From assembly GCA_030340625.1 (NCBI GenBank), contig JAOPHQ010006265.1, positions 292,001 through 356,000 on the forward strand: DNA of 64,000 bases, read 5' to 3'. Both the position numbers and the translations under genes were made by a program. The notes beneath the pieces were generated by a model. It searched no databases and was not told the origin of the DNA. It worked only from the letters and a program-made list of their open reading frames with translations. Positions within the stretch are counted from its first letter, which is position 1, and each line of letters begins with the position of its first letter. The DNA is from Merluccius polli. Taxonomy: Eukaryota > Chordata > Actinopteri > Gadiformes > Merlucciidae. Positions 1 to 11,182 of the stretch are shown here, one piece after another.

Positions 1-1732
1 GGGGGATGTTGCTGATGACAGAGCGACAGCCACGGCACTGCAGGCACACCCGGGTGGCCTTGGCCCGCACCGCCGTGGCCGAGATGATGATGCCGGGGAT
101 CTTCACCAGGCGGGACACCTGCTCAGACTGAATAGGGAGGATGGGTATTCCTTCATGACGGAGGGGGATGCACTTGAACATGTAAGGATGAATTTGCAAG
201 GGCTGGGCGATATGGCCAAAATCTTCTATAACGATAAAAGGTCATTTAATACCTCGATAACGATATAATGAAGATATAGCATGATTTCTGGTAATTCAAT
301 AAATAAATAGTCTATATAAAATAACCACATGGTTTTGTATACTCCTGTGTGAATTAAATACTTGACAAATGAAAAGTACTCATCAACAATCACTTTACTC
401 TAATGCATGCTTTAAAACCAGGAAAAGACCACAGCCATATTACGAAATCTAAAATCTAAGACGATATCTAGTCTCATAACACGATATTAATCGATATAAT
501 ATCTATACATTGCCCAGCCCTAGTCTAAGCGGCGGCAAAAAGGCAACGTGTTTTGCTCACGCCACAATAACAACATTAAACGGAAGTACTGCACAGGGAA
601 CCACGATCTGGTCTTCGACGTCAACACTACTAGCGCTAGTCTGTATCTTGGACCGGCATCCTAGCCACAGGTGGAAGTGGGCTCCAGGGGCGCTACCTTG
701 AGGCTGCGGATGGAGGAGGGATGGGCGTCGCTCTTCAGCAGCACCTGGATGTCCTGCACGGCCTCCTCTCCCACGGGCCGCGGGCGCGTCACCTCATCCG
801 CCACGTCCTTGGCCGCCTCCTCCAGCTGTGTGTGGTTGGTCAGAAAGGAGGTCAAGAGAGGAGTTTCCAAAGACATAATCTCACCTGATTGCTGTTGTTT
901 TTGCTGTTTGTCATCCACCATGTGTACATATGATTATGTCAGGAACAGAAGATGTTTGTTTTTTGGCTGTGCAGGCAAGCTTGCATTGAATATTCGCCTT
1001 ACACAGTTCATATTGAAACCATTTCAGGTGTGTTTACATCAGCCCAGCACACAGTATTGAGTCTTAGTAGGTCACATTCAACAAAGGGATCGCCTCCAGG
1101 TCATCCCTCGTTATGCTCACCAGAGGCAGGTTCTCGGTCGGCAGCTTGTAGAGGCAATCGGACAAGTCCTCGTCGAAGCTGGCCAGGTCCTCCATCTCCA
1201 CCTGGATCCAGTAGTCCCCCAGGGTGTAGTGTCTCTTCAGCTCATCTCTGGACATGGACAAAAACCATCATCACGACTAGTCGTTAACGAGGCAGCGTGG
1301 CTGCACACGAAGACAATGGTGCCAAAAAAAAGGCTCTTGCTGTGATGAGCCAGACGATACTGGGTTAGGTATTGTAAGTCATTTCAGGGGCAATATCATA
1401 TTGTTCGTCTCGAGTATAAACAGAAACTTAATACAATAGCGACTCGTATACTACAACGGCGATTAAACCATCAGATCATTATCTTACACGACTTCTTTAG
1501 ACGAATATCACCGTGCGAAACAATAAAAATAATGCCTTATTAAAACCGTTAAGCAAAGTTACCTGTATTTGTATGTAAACCCAGTGCGGTCGGTGCCCTC
1601 CCGAAATTGTCGGAGGAACTCGCGAAATCGTTTCTTAATTTGGGACCGTTTTGCTCCGGTTTCGTCCCCATGTCCCTCGCCGCCTCCGAAGCTGTCGCTG
1701 TAGTAAACTCCCGGATCATCAAACCCCGACAT
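1..1732 (-). CDS. mcm5: mcm5, 5' four coding exons (partial; runs off left edge)
   Basis: DNA replication licensing factor MCM5, a subunit of the MCM2-7 helicase ring loaded at nuclear origins. Exons in transcript order: 1732-1563, 1247-1121, 825-697, 127-1 (continues past the edge). All junctions have GT-AG and phases agree (170+127 = 99 codons, then phase 0). The start at 1732 gives MSGFDDPGVYYSDSFGG, as in vertebrate MCM5. Exon 2 carries DELKRHYTLGDYWIQVEMED, exon 3 EEAAKDVADEVTRPRP and LLKSDAHPSSIRSLK, and exon 4 LVKIPGIIISATAVRAKATR followed by CLQCRGCRSVISNIP, the start of the zinc-binding N-terminal region (C-x2-C-x2-C visible). About 184 of roughly 730 residues are here; the AAA+ core lies to the left, off the window. 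Intron 3 (128-696) holds a hAT-type MITE. Identification is by recognised family sequence and is very secure. Confidence 0.96.
198..522 (+). mobile_element. hAT-type MITE, copy 1
   Basis: Starts AAGGGCTGGGCGATATGGCC and ends CATTGCCCAGCCCTA; shares ATTCAATAAATAAATAGTCT and ATAACCACATGGT with copy 3. The flanking 8-mers (GAATTTGC, GTCTAAGC) match at only four positions, so this insertion looks older. In mcm5 intron 3. Confidence 0.85.
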
Positions 1733-2050
1733 TGTACACCAAGTGGATGATGATGATCGCTGTGAAAAGTGTGAAAGTGTGAAGTTTTTTTGTGGATTAA
1801 CGTGAATAAAAGTTGCAAAATATGTCGCAGACGCAACAACGAGCCACGCACAGTGTTTCCCGGCAAAACTCCTTCCCCTCTTTTTTCCCGCGAGTTGACG
1901 TCCCCTCCCTCAGCGTGTGATTGGTCGAAAGAACCCGTTCGCGGTTTTGATTGGTCGGCGGACTTTTAGGGTCGTGTGTCGTAGTCAAAAGGGGCGGGGC
2001 TTGAGGTAGCTCGTGGCGCGAAAAAAGACAAGAAGAGGAAGTCAATGGGA
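1733..2050 (-). promoter_or_regulatory. mcm5 promoter region: E2F-like, CCAAT and GC boxes
   Basis: The 300 bases upstream of the mcm5 start contain TTTTCCCGCG (1883-1892) and GGCGCGAAA (2015-2023), both good E2F-type sites; two ATTGG boxes (1920-1924 and 1950-1954; CCAAT on the gene strand) 30 bp apart, a spacing typical of paired NF-Y sites; and GGGGCGGGG (1991-1999), an Sp1-type GC box. Human MCM5 is a known E2F target, so this fits S-phase control. The transcription start is not visible. The motifs are seen directly; their function is inferred. Confidence 0.6.
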
Positions 2051-2539
2051 GGAGCGTGAAGGAAAAACAGCAGTAGACACCACGTTGAAAAATAATGTAC
2101 CTCACCCGATATAGTGTGGCTGGGTTCATTTTCTGAAGTATGTCCATGCATTTATAGAGCGAATAATAGTTTAGGCCGCTGAAACATAAGGTGTGCAGAT
2201 GCTTTCACACAATACAATACACCATCGCATCCTATTGTACCTTTAGTTTGTCGCCCTTCTACATAAACCCCTCCTTACAGAGAGAAATGCACATGAGGTC
2301 AGTGTAAAACTCATAGATAGACAATTGTCTCCTAGAGATGTGGAAAGCGATGATACGGTCGGATGAGCCATCATCCTTGATCGTCTTCTTGACAGGTCAC
2401 CACCAGATCTCAACTCAGTGGAACACCTATGGGGGATTTGTGGACCAATTTAGTTGGACACCACACTCCCACCACCACAATCATCGCTAACGTGTTAACA
2501 TAAGTAGTATTTCAAATAAGTTTTTTGGAAGAAATAAAA
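2051..2539. other. Intergenic stretch without recognisable features
   Basis: No open frame with family similarity, no RNA gene and no clear repeat could be recognised between the mcm5 promoter and the SINE-like repeat. A stretch near 2280-2470 reads like old repeat sequence but I could not assign it. Confidence 0.4.
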
Positions 2540-2816
2540 ATCAACTTTTATTGTCACACAAGTACAACTAAATGTGGTCTCTGCATTTAACCCATCACTA
2601 GCTGCAGCATTAGGCAGCCACAGTGCAGCGCCCGAGGACCGACTCCAGGTCTACTGCCAGTGCCTTGGTCAAGGGCACCGGCAGGAGTATTCACCTAACA
2701 TGGATGTTTTTGGTGTGAGAGGAAACCAGAGCACCCGTAGGACACCGACGTGAACACAGGGAGAACATACAAACCAGGACTGCTGTGAGCAGTGCTAACC
2801 ACCGTGCCACCAAATG
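2540..2816 (-). mobile_element. Degraded SINE-like composite repeat
   Basis: Two blocks common in teleost short interspersed repeats lie side by side: TTTATTGTCACACAAGTAC with CTGCATTTAACCCATCACTA and CTTGGTCAAGGGCACC (about 2558-2680), then GGGAGAACATACAAACCAGG and GCAGTGCTAACCACCGTGCC (about 2758-2812). The second block, read on the minus strand, is the common tRNA-like opening (cacggtgg...ttagcactgctcacagc). It is too mutated to define ends or a target duplication. Assigned by memory of fish repeats, so the family name is left open. Confidence 0.55.
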
Positions 2817-3119
2817 GTGTCCAGTCCACCCCTCCAGCAGAGGTCCACAGTCTACACCAAAGCACACTGAAGCTGTGGACCTGTGACGGTCCAACACCTT
2901 ACCAAGACACTTCTAAGGTGTAATTAGGAGATTTGTCTTTCATTTGCATCTGTATCTTTGATTCTTGGTATATTTTAAGAGAACATGTTTAATGCATACT
3001 TTAATTGACTCATTTAATTGAAATGTCTCAAGAAAATAAGCTTCAAATGTAAGAAAAACCCAAATGTGTCAAAAACAAAAACAATAACAACTTAGTTAGT
3101 TTTTTGTTAGCAAAAAAAC

Positions 3120-3125
3120 TTTATT
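3120..3125 (-). terminator. Probable gcat polyadenylation signal (AATAAA)
   Basis: A canonical AATAAA on the minus strand lies 174 bases beyond the gcat stop codon. It is followed by T-rich sequence on the gene strand around 3085-3118, as expected near a cleavage site. It is the first canonical hexamer I see downstream of the stop. Confidence 0.55.
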
Positions 3126-3298
3126 CATCCGACAAAAATACATAATATGCCAATGTATATCTTTGAGTTACTTCTAGATCTTACAATCTCACATTCTGCG
3201 TCTGTAACAGTCTCCAGGGGTTGATGAAGGGTAACAGTCTCCATTTCTTTTCTAGTTACTCACACGGCCGGCAGCCTAAACCTTTTGCTCTGTGGTTT

Positions 3299-3782
3299 CT
3301 ACGATATGACGCCATGCTTTCTGCCCGTCTGTATGAAGGCCTCCACGCAGCGGTCGATGTCCTGCTCTGAGTGGGCGGCTGAGATCTGGACGCGGATCCT
3401 CGCTTTGCCCTTGGGAACCACCGGGAAGGAGAATCCAACCACATATATACCTACAGAGGGTGGGGGGGGGGGGGTAGTGGATAAAATGACGGTCAACTTC
3501 CGCTTCCTTCGATGGTTGCTCATTATTACACAAGTGTCCATTTGTTTTGTTTTTTATAGTGTACAAGATGTGTTATGCAATACACATCAATGTAGTGCCC
3601 AATGTAGATTAAAGATTAGTTGTTGCAGCCATTATTCAAATATAAGAGAAAATATTATTAAAATATAATAAACACAACAGCAGCAATACCGGCTCTATCA
3701 CATGAATTCCTAAAATGAAATCTAAATGCAACCACATACACATAATATGGATAACAAGCATGACAGTTGGGAGACAAGCAGA

Positions 3783-3814
<32 letters not shown>

Positions 3815-6800
3815 GATCTGGTGTACAGATCATGGGTGGCCGTTAGTCCTACCCAGCTTGAGCATGTCGTCGGACATCAGCGAGGCGAGCCGCGCGTCTC
3901 CCAGCATGACGGGGCAGATGGGGTGGGCGGAGCCAGCGATGGTGAAGCCTGCCGCCGTCATCTTGTCCCTGAACCTGTAGAAGAGCAGGACATTAATATT
4001 AAAAGGAGCTCTAGGTAAGATTTAAGAGCTATTATTTTAGTGTAATTTGCATTTGAAATACCATAGTCAGCCATCAGCTATTAGTATATTAGTATTATTT
4101 TAGACAGCTCCCCCTGGCTCATTTCTGACCAATCAGGACATCTCTTTCCCTGATTTATTCATCTTGCCCGTCAACCTTCTCAATGGCAGAGAAACGTAGG
4201 GAGGGAGGGAGCGAGGGAGGGAGGGAGGGAGCAGAGACGAGGATGTTTCTGTTGGGTTGTTTAGTTTCCAAATCTTGATCGCTTCTGCTCTTTCCCTTTA
4301 CTACAATCAAATCTAACCTACAGCCCAATATAATACAAATTAAAAACATGATTATGATACAATTCAGAGTCATACCGTCTCTCTTGGTGGGGTGGAGGAA
4401 AGCCTGCATTTTATACTGACTAATTGACTTGTACACCTTGGAAGCCAGTTTATTCCAATGTGGCAGATGAGCAAGTAAAAATCCACACACATCAAGGCTT
4501 AAGAATGCTACAATGCAAACTACATACATAAAAACGATATATAAACCAACAATGATTTAAAGAGATATAGTCCAAAAAGATTGCCGTTTGTACTCATATT
4601 CCTGTGTTCAAAACAACCTTAAGAAACCATATCTAGTTTTAGAACGATAATGTCAACAGTGGCTACAGATATGCACCCTGTACACCATTTGTGTCTGGGA
4701 GGGAAAACAAATAGCTCGAAAGAGATAACATTGAATAAAAAACCTGGAGACTTGATTTTACACCTTTTGGGGGAGGGGGGGGCGCTTATCTAAGACTTAG
4801 TAAGCATTCACAGGAGCACACAAAAAAACATAATCTAAAGTGTGAAAACCAACAAACACAGTTAAATGGTTTTCTGCCAGCACCCGAGATGCTATTGGCT
4901 ACTCCCATCTCCCCTCCTAAAGCCCCCCACCACGAGCCTCAGTGCTCAGCACGGTCCTCCTACAGGGAGTCACCTACCTCATCGTTTTGGCCGTCATGCT
5001 CTGTGCGATCTCATTGGAGGCCAGCAGCAGCTCCACAGCGCGTGTGGAGCTGCCCACAACCGGGGGCGGTAGAGAGTTGGAAAACAGGTACGGCCGGGAG
5101 CGCTGGCGCAGCAAGTCAATCAGCGGTTTGGGGCCGACCGTGTAGCCGCCTGACGAAACAGCAGAGAGAAAGACGAGCTTTGAGAAAAAGGTCTTTTGTA
5201 CCTGCCGCTATCAGGTTGTTTAATGATCTGCTGTAACCCACTGTTCTGTTTTAATGTGCCGTTATGTGGTTGTTTGTTCCAAATGATGATCAATAAAGTG
5301 TATCAAATCAAATCTAATCTAGTCATACCCAGAATTTAATTTAGTTCCAGGAAAACCTATCCCGAAAACAACTTATTTTAGATGAAAAGTGATGTATTGA
5401 GATTGATCCTGATCCAATCTCGAGTTTAATGTATGCAATTTAAAAAAAACGTGATGTATATATGGACTCAAATTGCACACAGAGTACAGAGAACCACATA
5501 CGGTGTTATTGCTTGGAGTTAACGTAGGTAACGTCAATCAATCATCATTCTGGCTACACTCCCCTCCCCCCAAATGTGATTGTAGCGAGTTGCTTTGTGC
5601 AAGAGAGTGAAATCCTGAACAGCAATATAGCCCTCTAAATGAAAAAAGGGGTCTACCAGTTGGCCAGAAGGCATTTTGATAGTGGGCAGGGACGAGCTCA
5701 AACAGTAGGGTTTTGTTTTGTTTCCTCCAATATCTTCTGAAGCAGCTTTCAGCCATTATGCGGCTGCCGGGTTATTAAAAACACGTATAGACATGTGACT
5801 AGTGAACATTTTACTGGTGCTGAAGCATACGTACAGTGGATCAGGGCAGTCGACAAGCAGACTAAGAAGAAAGGAGGATAGGAGATAGGAGACATACCCG
5901 CTGCCCCTCCTAGGGCCTTCCCCAGGGTGGAGTTTATGATGTGAACTCTGTCCATCACCCCTAGGAGCTCGTCTGTCCCCCTGCAAATCACAACACACAC
6001 TTTAAGTTGTAAACCCCTTAAGTTAGCCTAGCTCCATGAATAGTTTTACTATGCCAAAAAATGTATAAGTGAGGATGACTAATTTTGTACAAACACACAC
6101 TTGTCGAAATGTACATTTATATAACTGGCATATGTGCTGATTTATTATATATGCCAGTGTATCCATTTGTTCCTTTTGCTAAAAATGGTATGGGTTTTAC
6201 GTTTCATTATCCATCATACAACATATCCCATGAGTGTTTTTGTTCAATAAGACGGACATTATAAAAAAAGTCAAAAGATATCTGAACCCCCACCTGCCCC
6301 GGGCGCCCAGGAAGCCAGTGGCGTGACACTCATCGATGAAGACCATGGCTCCGTACCGCTCCGCCAGGTCACAGATACCCGGCAGCGGGGCTACGTCTCC
6401 GTCCATAGAGAACACGCCGTCTGTCACCACCAGGCGCATGCGGGACGACTGGGGGACCGGTGGAGGACAGGCGGTTACGATCGGTGGAGCACAAAGAGCC
6501 GTTAAGATCAGCGGAGCAAACCGTTGGAAAAGGTCAACATAATGACCCCCCCCCCATCATTCTAAGGAGGAAGGTTGCACAATGCAGTTATGCATCATGC
6601 ACTATATGAATGCATTGCATAGGGATTTATTTCTTAATTTACAGTAAGAAAATTACAAAATCTTCCAAAATTTCCTCCATTTAGCAATCAACTGGCCTCA
6701 ATTGAACCACCTACCACACTTCCCCATCCACGGCAATAAAAATAGCCCTCCTCAGCAAGGCAAACTAAGAGTGAAACCACCCCATAGTTAAAATATAACC

Positions 6801-8183
6801 TGGGTTCCAGGCAGGCATTAAATCGAACTTAAAGACGCTGTAAGCGAACTGCGCAAGCCGACGGCAACCAAAAATGAGGTCATCACAGCCCTCACGCAGG
6901 GCTCATATGGCGATTTGTTGCGTATCGCGCACCTCTGAAATTTGAAGCTCCGCACGGAGACTGCGCAAACCACCGTTTTTACATACATCTGTTACTTTAG
7001 TAATGTATTTATGTATCGTACTGTACTGTGTTGTACTCTAGTGCTTGGTGAAGCATTGCATTGATAATATTACTTTACTTACTATAAATGCCGTGGCTGT
7101 GCGTGGACTGCCCTCCACAAACGGCGCATCACAGCGACTATAAAGCTCGCTTCAGGATGCTAGCCTCCCTACCTGGGTCTCCTGCAGCTTGGCCTCCAGG
7201 TCCTCCAGACTCATGTGCTTGTAGCGCAGCCTCTGGGCCCGACACAGCCGGATGCCATCGATGATGGAGGCGTGGTTCAGCTCGTCGGACAGCACTGCGT
7301 CGTCCGGGCCCAGCAGCACCTGCAGCACAGTACAGCACGTCAGCGGAGATCCAGATTTCAGCATTTTCTACATATATTTAGTCATCAACATTTTTTTCAA
7401 GATTTTTCGCAATGGCATTATTGCTTCTGATTATCTGATTTCAAGGAACACACTTTTTTTTAACTTATCCATCTGTACTGTATTGCCAAATCAATTTCCT
7501 TGAAAGCGGTGTTAAAGATGCCCAGTTTTCATACAGAAAAAGACATATTGCACTTATTACTCAAATCTCTGAGTTGCGCTTGTCATCAAACCGACATCTC
7601 TCAATACTAGGCATGGTTTATGAAAAGGTCTATATGAAGGAATTGCTTTGAGGACAGTGCATCATTCACCCATAGATAGAGTCTCATCTAAGTCCATAGG
7701 AAATGGTTCTTACCTGTAACTTAGAGCCGTTTTAGCAACGGCAACGAGTTGCAAAGTACAAAAAACGGCGAATATTCGGGTACTTTTCTTCTACCAACAC
7801 CTCATCGGGATAGGGCAGGATATGCTCCGGTTTGCTGACAATCGATATTTTATCGCGCTACATCCGAAAATGTATGTATAAATCCTAGAGTAACAAGTAC
7901 CCAAAATAATAACAGATTTTTGTACTTTGCTCGTCAAAAAGAAACATACCAGATGGGTCAAGGACACTCACATAGTGTTAGCTTGGACTTTGACCCCCCC
8001 CCACTGTAAATAGAGGACATATTCCCACACCTCAAACAGCCCAGCGTTGGCATCGAAACAGCTGGCGTACAGAATGCAGTCCTCCCTCTGGTGGAACTCG
8101 GCCAACTTCTGCTCCAGGTTTTTGTGGAGATCCTGTCGAGTTCATAGAGTCATGTAGGTTACATACTGCTACACCATGTTGTT

Positions 8184-8257
<74 letters not shown>

Positions 8258-8790
8258 GCACACTTGTACCTGTGTGCCACAGATGAACCGGACGGAGCTC
8301 AGGCCGGCGCCGTAGGTCTTCAGCGCATCCACCCCCGCCTGCACCACCTCCGGGTGACTGGACAGACCCAGGTAGTTGTTGGCACAGAAATTCAAGATGG
8401 CTGGGGTGAGGAGCGAGAGACAGAGAGAGAGAGTAGAGAGATAAGAGCAATAGAGACAGAAACAGACGTACAAAGAAGAGCATGGAAGAGGATAACGGGG
8501 ACTTTGAAGCCTTTCAACGACGGCTACTTTGTCATTGAAACGAAACCCCTCAGCATGTCACTCTACGTCCACCATTGCATAAAAAACAGGCCAAAAAATA
8601 GACAACAACAGCAGCAGCAGAGCGGATCAATAACAGCATTTCTGCTGCAATACAAAAAAAAGTGACATCAAAAAAGTGACTTAGGGGTCACTGGGGGGGT
8701 CACTCAAAAAACGAGGGGAGCATGACCCTGAGCCAACAGGCCATTCATAAATCAGCACTGTCATCCGCTTGCAAAGGCTTAACGAAGAAT

Positions 8791-8871
<81 letters not shown>

Positions 8872-9087
8872 CTACTCACCGCCACGACTGCCGTCCACGT
8901 TGATGTGGGGACCCTGCTTGGACGTGATCACCCTCTCTCCTTTCCACGTCCCCGCGACCCGGATCCCCTCCAGCTCCCGCTCCAAGATGGCTCTGGCGTC
9001 CGCGACGGCCGAATAGCCGCGGCTCGGGGGGCCAAAGACGCACCTGAGGGGCCTCACGACCCCCCGCACGGCTGATCGCAGAGACAT
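3299..9087 (-). CDS. gcat: gcat, glycine C-acetyltransferase (complete, 9 exons)
   Basis: Mitochondrial 2-amino-3-ketobutyrate CoA ligase, which converts 2-amino-3-ketobutyrate plus CoA to glycine and acetyl-CoA in threonine breakdown. Exons: 9087-8880, 8400-8270, 8132-8031, 7319-7173, 6448-6294, 5980-5898, 5149-4978, 3974-3853, 3450-3299; 1272 nt, 423 aa plus stop, all phases consistent (human about 419 aa). The start at 9087 gives an Arg-rich, acid-free leader (MSLRSAVRGVVRPLRCVF) suited to mitochondrial import; further in-frame ATGs upstream lack family similarity. It is a PLP fold-type I enzyme: ILNFCANNYLGLSSHPEV (exon 2), LSDELNHASIIDGIR (exon 4), DECHATGFLG (Asp235 and His238, cofactor contacts) and STLGKALGG with the Schiff-base Lys at residue 269. 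The C-terminus has KGKARIRVQISAAHS. No break or missing catalytic residue was seen. Long CA/GT arrays lie just beyond the donors of exons 1, 2 and 8. Confidence 0.97.
3709..3813 (+). repeat. Dispersed ~76-bp sequence joined to a (CA)n array, copy 1
   Basis: The block 3709-3784 (containing GGATAACAAGCATGACAGTT and GGGAGACAAGCAG) followed by a CA array recurs in inverted orientation at 13231-13408. The match covers about 80 bases next to the CA tract in both places, so the microsatellite travelled with, or was seeded by, a repeat. It lies in gcat intron 8, about 40 bases beyond the exon 8 donor. Confidence 0.6.
4003..4200 (+). repeat. Diverged dispersed repeat, copy 1 (pairs with 12883-13110)
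   Basis: Shared features with 12883-13110 in the same order and orientation: CTAGGTAAGATTTAAGAGCTAT-like start, a ...TCAGCCATCAGCTATTA-like middle and CTTCTCAATGGC near the end. Similarity is moderate. The ends are not defined and the family is unknown. It lies in gcat intron 7. Confidence 0.4.
5155..5330 (+). mobile_element. 3' end of a non-LTR retrotransposon (LINE, L2/CR1-like)
   Basis: On the plus strand a short open stretch ends in KRSFVPAAIRLFNDLL and a stop at 5233-5235. The motif SFVP(A/S)AIRL-N is the usual extreme C-terminus of L2/CR1-type reverse transcriptases. A short 3' untranslated part and a tail of related short units (caaatcaaatctaatct, about 5308-5325) follow, as expected for a 5'-truncated insertion. 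It sits in gcat intron 6, antisense to the gene. Confidence 0.6.
8187..8252 (+). repeat. (GT)33 microsatellite in gcat intron 2
   Basis: Uninterrupted GT dinucleotide run; on the gcat transcript it is a CA repeat starting 17 bases beyond the exon 2 splice junction (8270). Confidence 0.95.
8793..8869 (+). repeat. (CA)38 microsatellite in gcat intron 1
   Basis: Uninterrupted CA run; on the transcript it is a UG repeat starting 10 bases beyond the exon 1 junction (8880). Confidence 0.95.
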
Positions 9088-9260
9088 GGTGCCGACTTCT
9101 GTCAAATGTCTGTCTGCCGACCACGCGTAGGCAAGGCACGGCGCGTCACCACGCACGGTTACGTCACGTCTGGAGGGCGTGGATTGGCGCGCCAATCACA
9201 ACCCTGCAATGACCGGAGACCAGGAAGTGGAAAGCGCCGAGGGTGCGATCGCTATAGCAA
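9088..9260 (-). promoter_or_regulatory. gcat promoter region: CRE-like site and palindromic CCAAT pair
   Basis: Immediately upstream of gcat is CpG-rich sequence with TTACGTCA (9159-9166), a CREB/ATF-type site, and the perfect 16-bp palindrome GATTGGCGCGCCAATC (9182-9197), which places two CCAAT boxes back to back over GGCGCGCC. No TATA box was seen. The motifs are direct observations; promoter activity is inferred from position. Confidence 0.5.
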
Positions 9261-9510
9261 CGCGTAATGAGACGGCTATTAATATATTAACATGTCTGCG
9301 TTTGCTTTTCCGTAAAAATAAATTGCATTGCGTTTTATTATGTGTGCGGTCAAAAACGCTCATAATGAAACACGATATAGGAGGTGTATTGTTTTTCAAC
9401 TTCGGGTGTGTTCGTGGCACAATTAAATGTAATCCATCCTGTTGCATTTCTCTCTGTGACCAGAGGGGGTCGCTATAAACGTGACAAAATGCAAAGCCAT
9501 GGTTTACTTT

Positions 9511-9619
9511 GTTCATGTCCAGCCTGATGGTCCACAGGTGAAGACGGTGACCCTGACGTTCATGTCCAGCCTGATGGTCCACAGGTGAAGACGGTGACCC
9601 TTATGTTCATGTCCAGCCT
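9511..9619 (+). repeat. 47-bp tandem repeat, about 2.3 units
   Basis: Units begin at 9511, 9558 and 9605 with GTTCATGTCCAGCCTG and contain GGTCCACAGGTGAAGACGGT. The first two units are nearly identical; the third is cut after about 15 bases. It lies about 430 bases upstream of the gcat start. Confidence 0.85.
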
Positions 9620-9897
9620 GTTATCCAATGGGTGGAGTTGGTCCCGCCCACTCATTTGCATTTGAATGTCGTCCACTTTAACGCGGGGCATAGTTTGAAA
9701 ACAATATTCAAATGAAAACACAAATTGATTCGCATTTGCATTTGAATATTGTCCGCTTTACAGCCGGCATGTTTTGCATCAGTATGAAAAAGCAAACTCA
9801 GATAGTATTTCATTTCATTATGTGAGGCTATAGTGATTGCATTGCAATTAGTCACTGAAAATCTTCCATACGAAACAGCATAACGAGAAAACGTCCT

Positions 9898-9915
9898 GCA
9901 GCGCCCCCTAGTGCC
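9898..9915 (-). promoter_or_regulatory. CTCF-like motif, minus orientation
   Basis: GCAGCGCCCCCTAGTGCC; on the minus strand the core reads CACTAGGGGGCGC, a full match to the vertebrate CTCF core (C-A-S-Y-A-G-R-K-G-G-C-R-S). It lies between the gcat promoter and the tom1 3' end. Binding is inferred. Confidence 0.5.
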
Positions 9916-9919
9916 CCTA

Positions 9920-11182
9920 TATAATATAGAAAACGGTGTAGGTGTCAGATTTTCCCTTCAAATTGTCTGTGCACACCACTGTTCACATCTATAATAAAAG
10001 TAATTCAGAGTGTGTTGTCCTCACACATCATACAAACCAACACACTTCTGTTACAGGTAACATTGGGATGCAAACGAGGCGCTTGACAATGACATTTCAT
10101 TTTTGTGAGTATTTATTGACATGTTTCTTCATGTGTGTGACTTCTGTGACATCCGAATAAACCCAGGCTATACATGCAGAGATCATATGGTGGCACATTT
10201 ATTGGCATATACAGTATAACAGTACTGTTACACACAAAATCATGGGAAGATTCTGAATCAGACTGTATCAGTATCTCGATCAATCAACCAAAGCTTTGTT
10301 CTTCTACAGTTGTGTTGAGTTGAACCTTTGCCTACCTCTTTTAGTGCATAAAACTCTCCCTACTTCTCAAGGGGTGAGTAACAGACCGAACAAAAACTAA
10401 AACAGCGATGTGAATAAAACTGCAGCATATATTTTCAGTAAGAATGCCTATATGAATTAGGCTAATCTTAATCTGCTTGCTTACGTGCATATATGCATAT
10501 AAAATGGTAAACTACATTACACCTTATTTCATACACTGGTAGGGCTACTGCTAAAACCCTCACGGGCGAAATACCTTTGATCAGTATTAATAATTCAGCA
10601 TTTTATAGTGTCTGATATGTAAAAATGGAATAGAGAAAACATTAGAGAATGTTAAGTTAAATCCTCATCGTCGCTCGTAAGAATCAAACGTATACAACAT
10701 GTAAAAGTACAGTGCTTTTGCTACCCTGATCTTCATGTGCAGTTTGATTTCCATTACTTGCCATGAGGTACAACATGGCATTGAATTAAATAGACACTAG
10801 TTTTTGCCTCAGTAGAAGGAATGAAACAATTTTAGTAAAAAACACACATCTTATCATATTCTCATAGTATTTGTACTTACTCAGAATTAGTTAAAAATAT
10901 TCTTGGTCCAAAATAACTTATTCCATACAGTTTATATATATATATACACACAGACACACACAGACACACACACACACACACACACAGACACACACACACA
11001 CACACACACACAGACACACAGACACACACATACACAGGGTAAAACCATTATGTATTCAAACAGGAGTGCACCCTGGTATGAAATCCTTCTTTTAGATACA
11101 GCATTGCAAATTCCTTCTCTCATTTCAATGGCAAGCAGCAGTTTCCATTCTTCTGGCCAGCGATAAAAAATCTCCCTTTTAG
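9920..11182. other. gcat-tom1 intergenic / probable tom1 3' UTR
   Basis: No gene was recognised. AATAAA hexamers on the minus strand at 10198-10203 and about 10111-10116 could end the tom1 transcript (3' UTR of about 1 kb), but the choice is unsure. A mixed CA/CAGA microsatellite occupies about 10944-11037, preceded by a short TA run. Confidence 0.4.

Noticed and set aside
8159..8866. Open frames of Thr-His or Cys-Val repeats
   Set aside because: Translations of CA/GT microsatellites; the same applies to frames near 13230, 21780, 22700, 59830 and elsewhere, and to GA, TA and ATG arrays.
9088..9195. Longer gcat N-terminus using in-frame ATGs up to 9195
   Set aside because: The added residues lack the basic leader character and would run through the CRE-like and palindromic promoter motifs; the ATG at 9087 matches the family's length.
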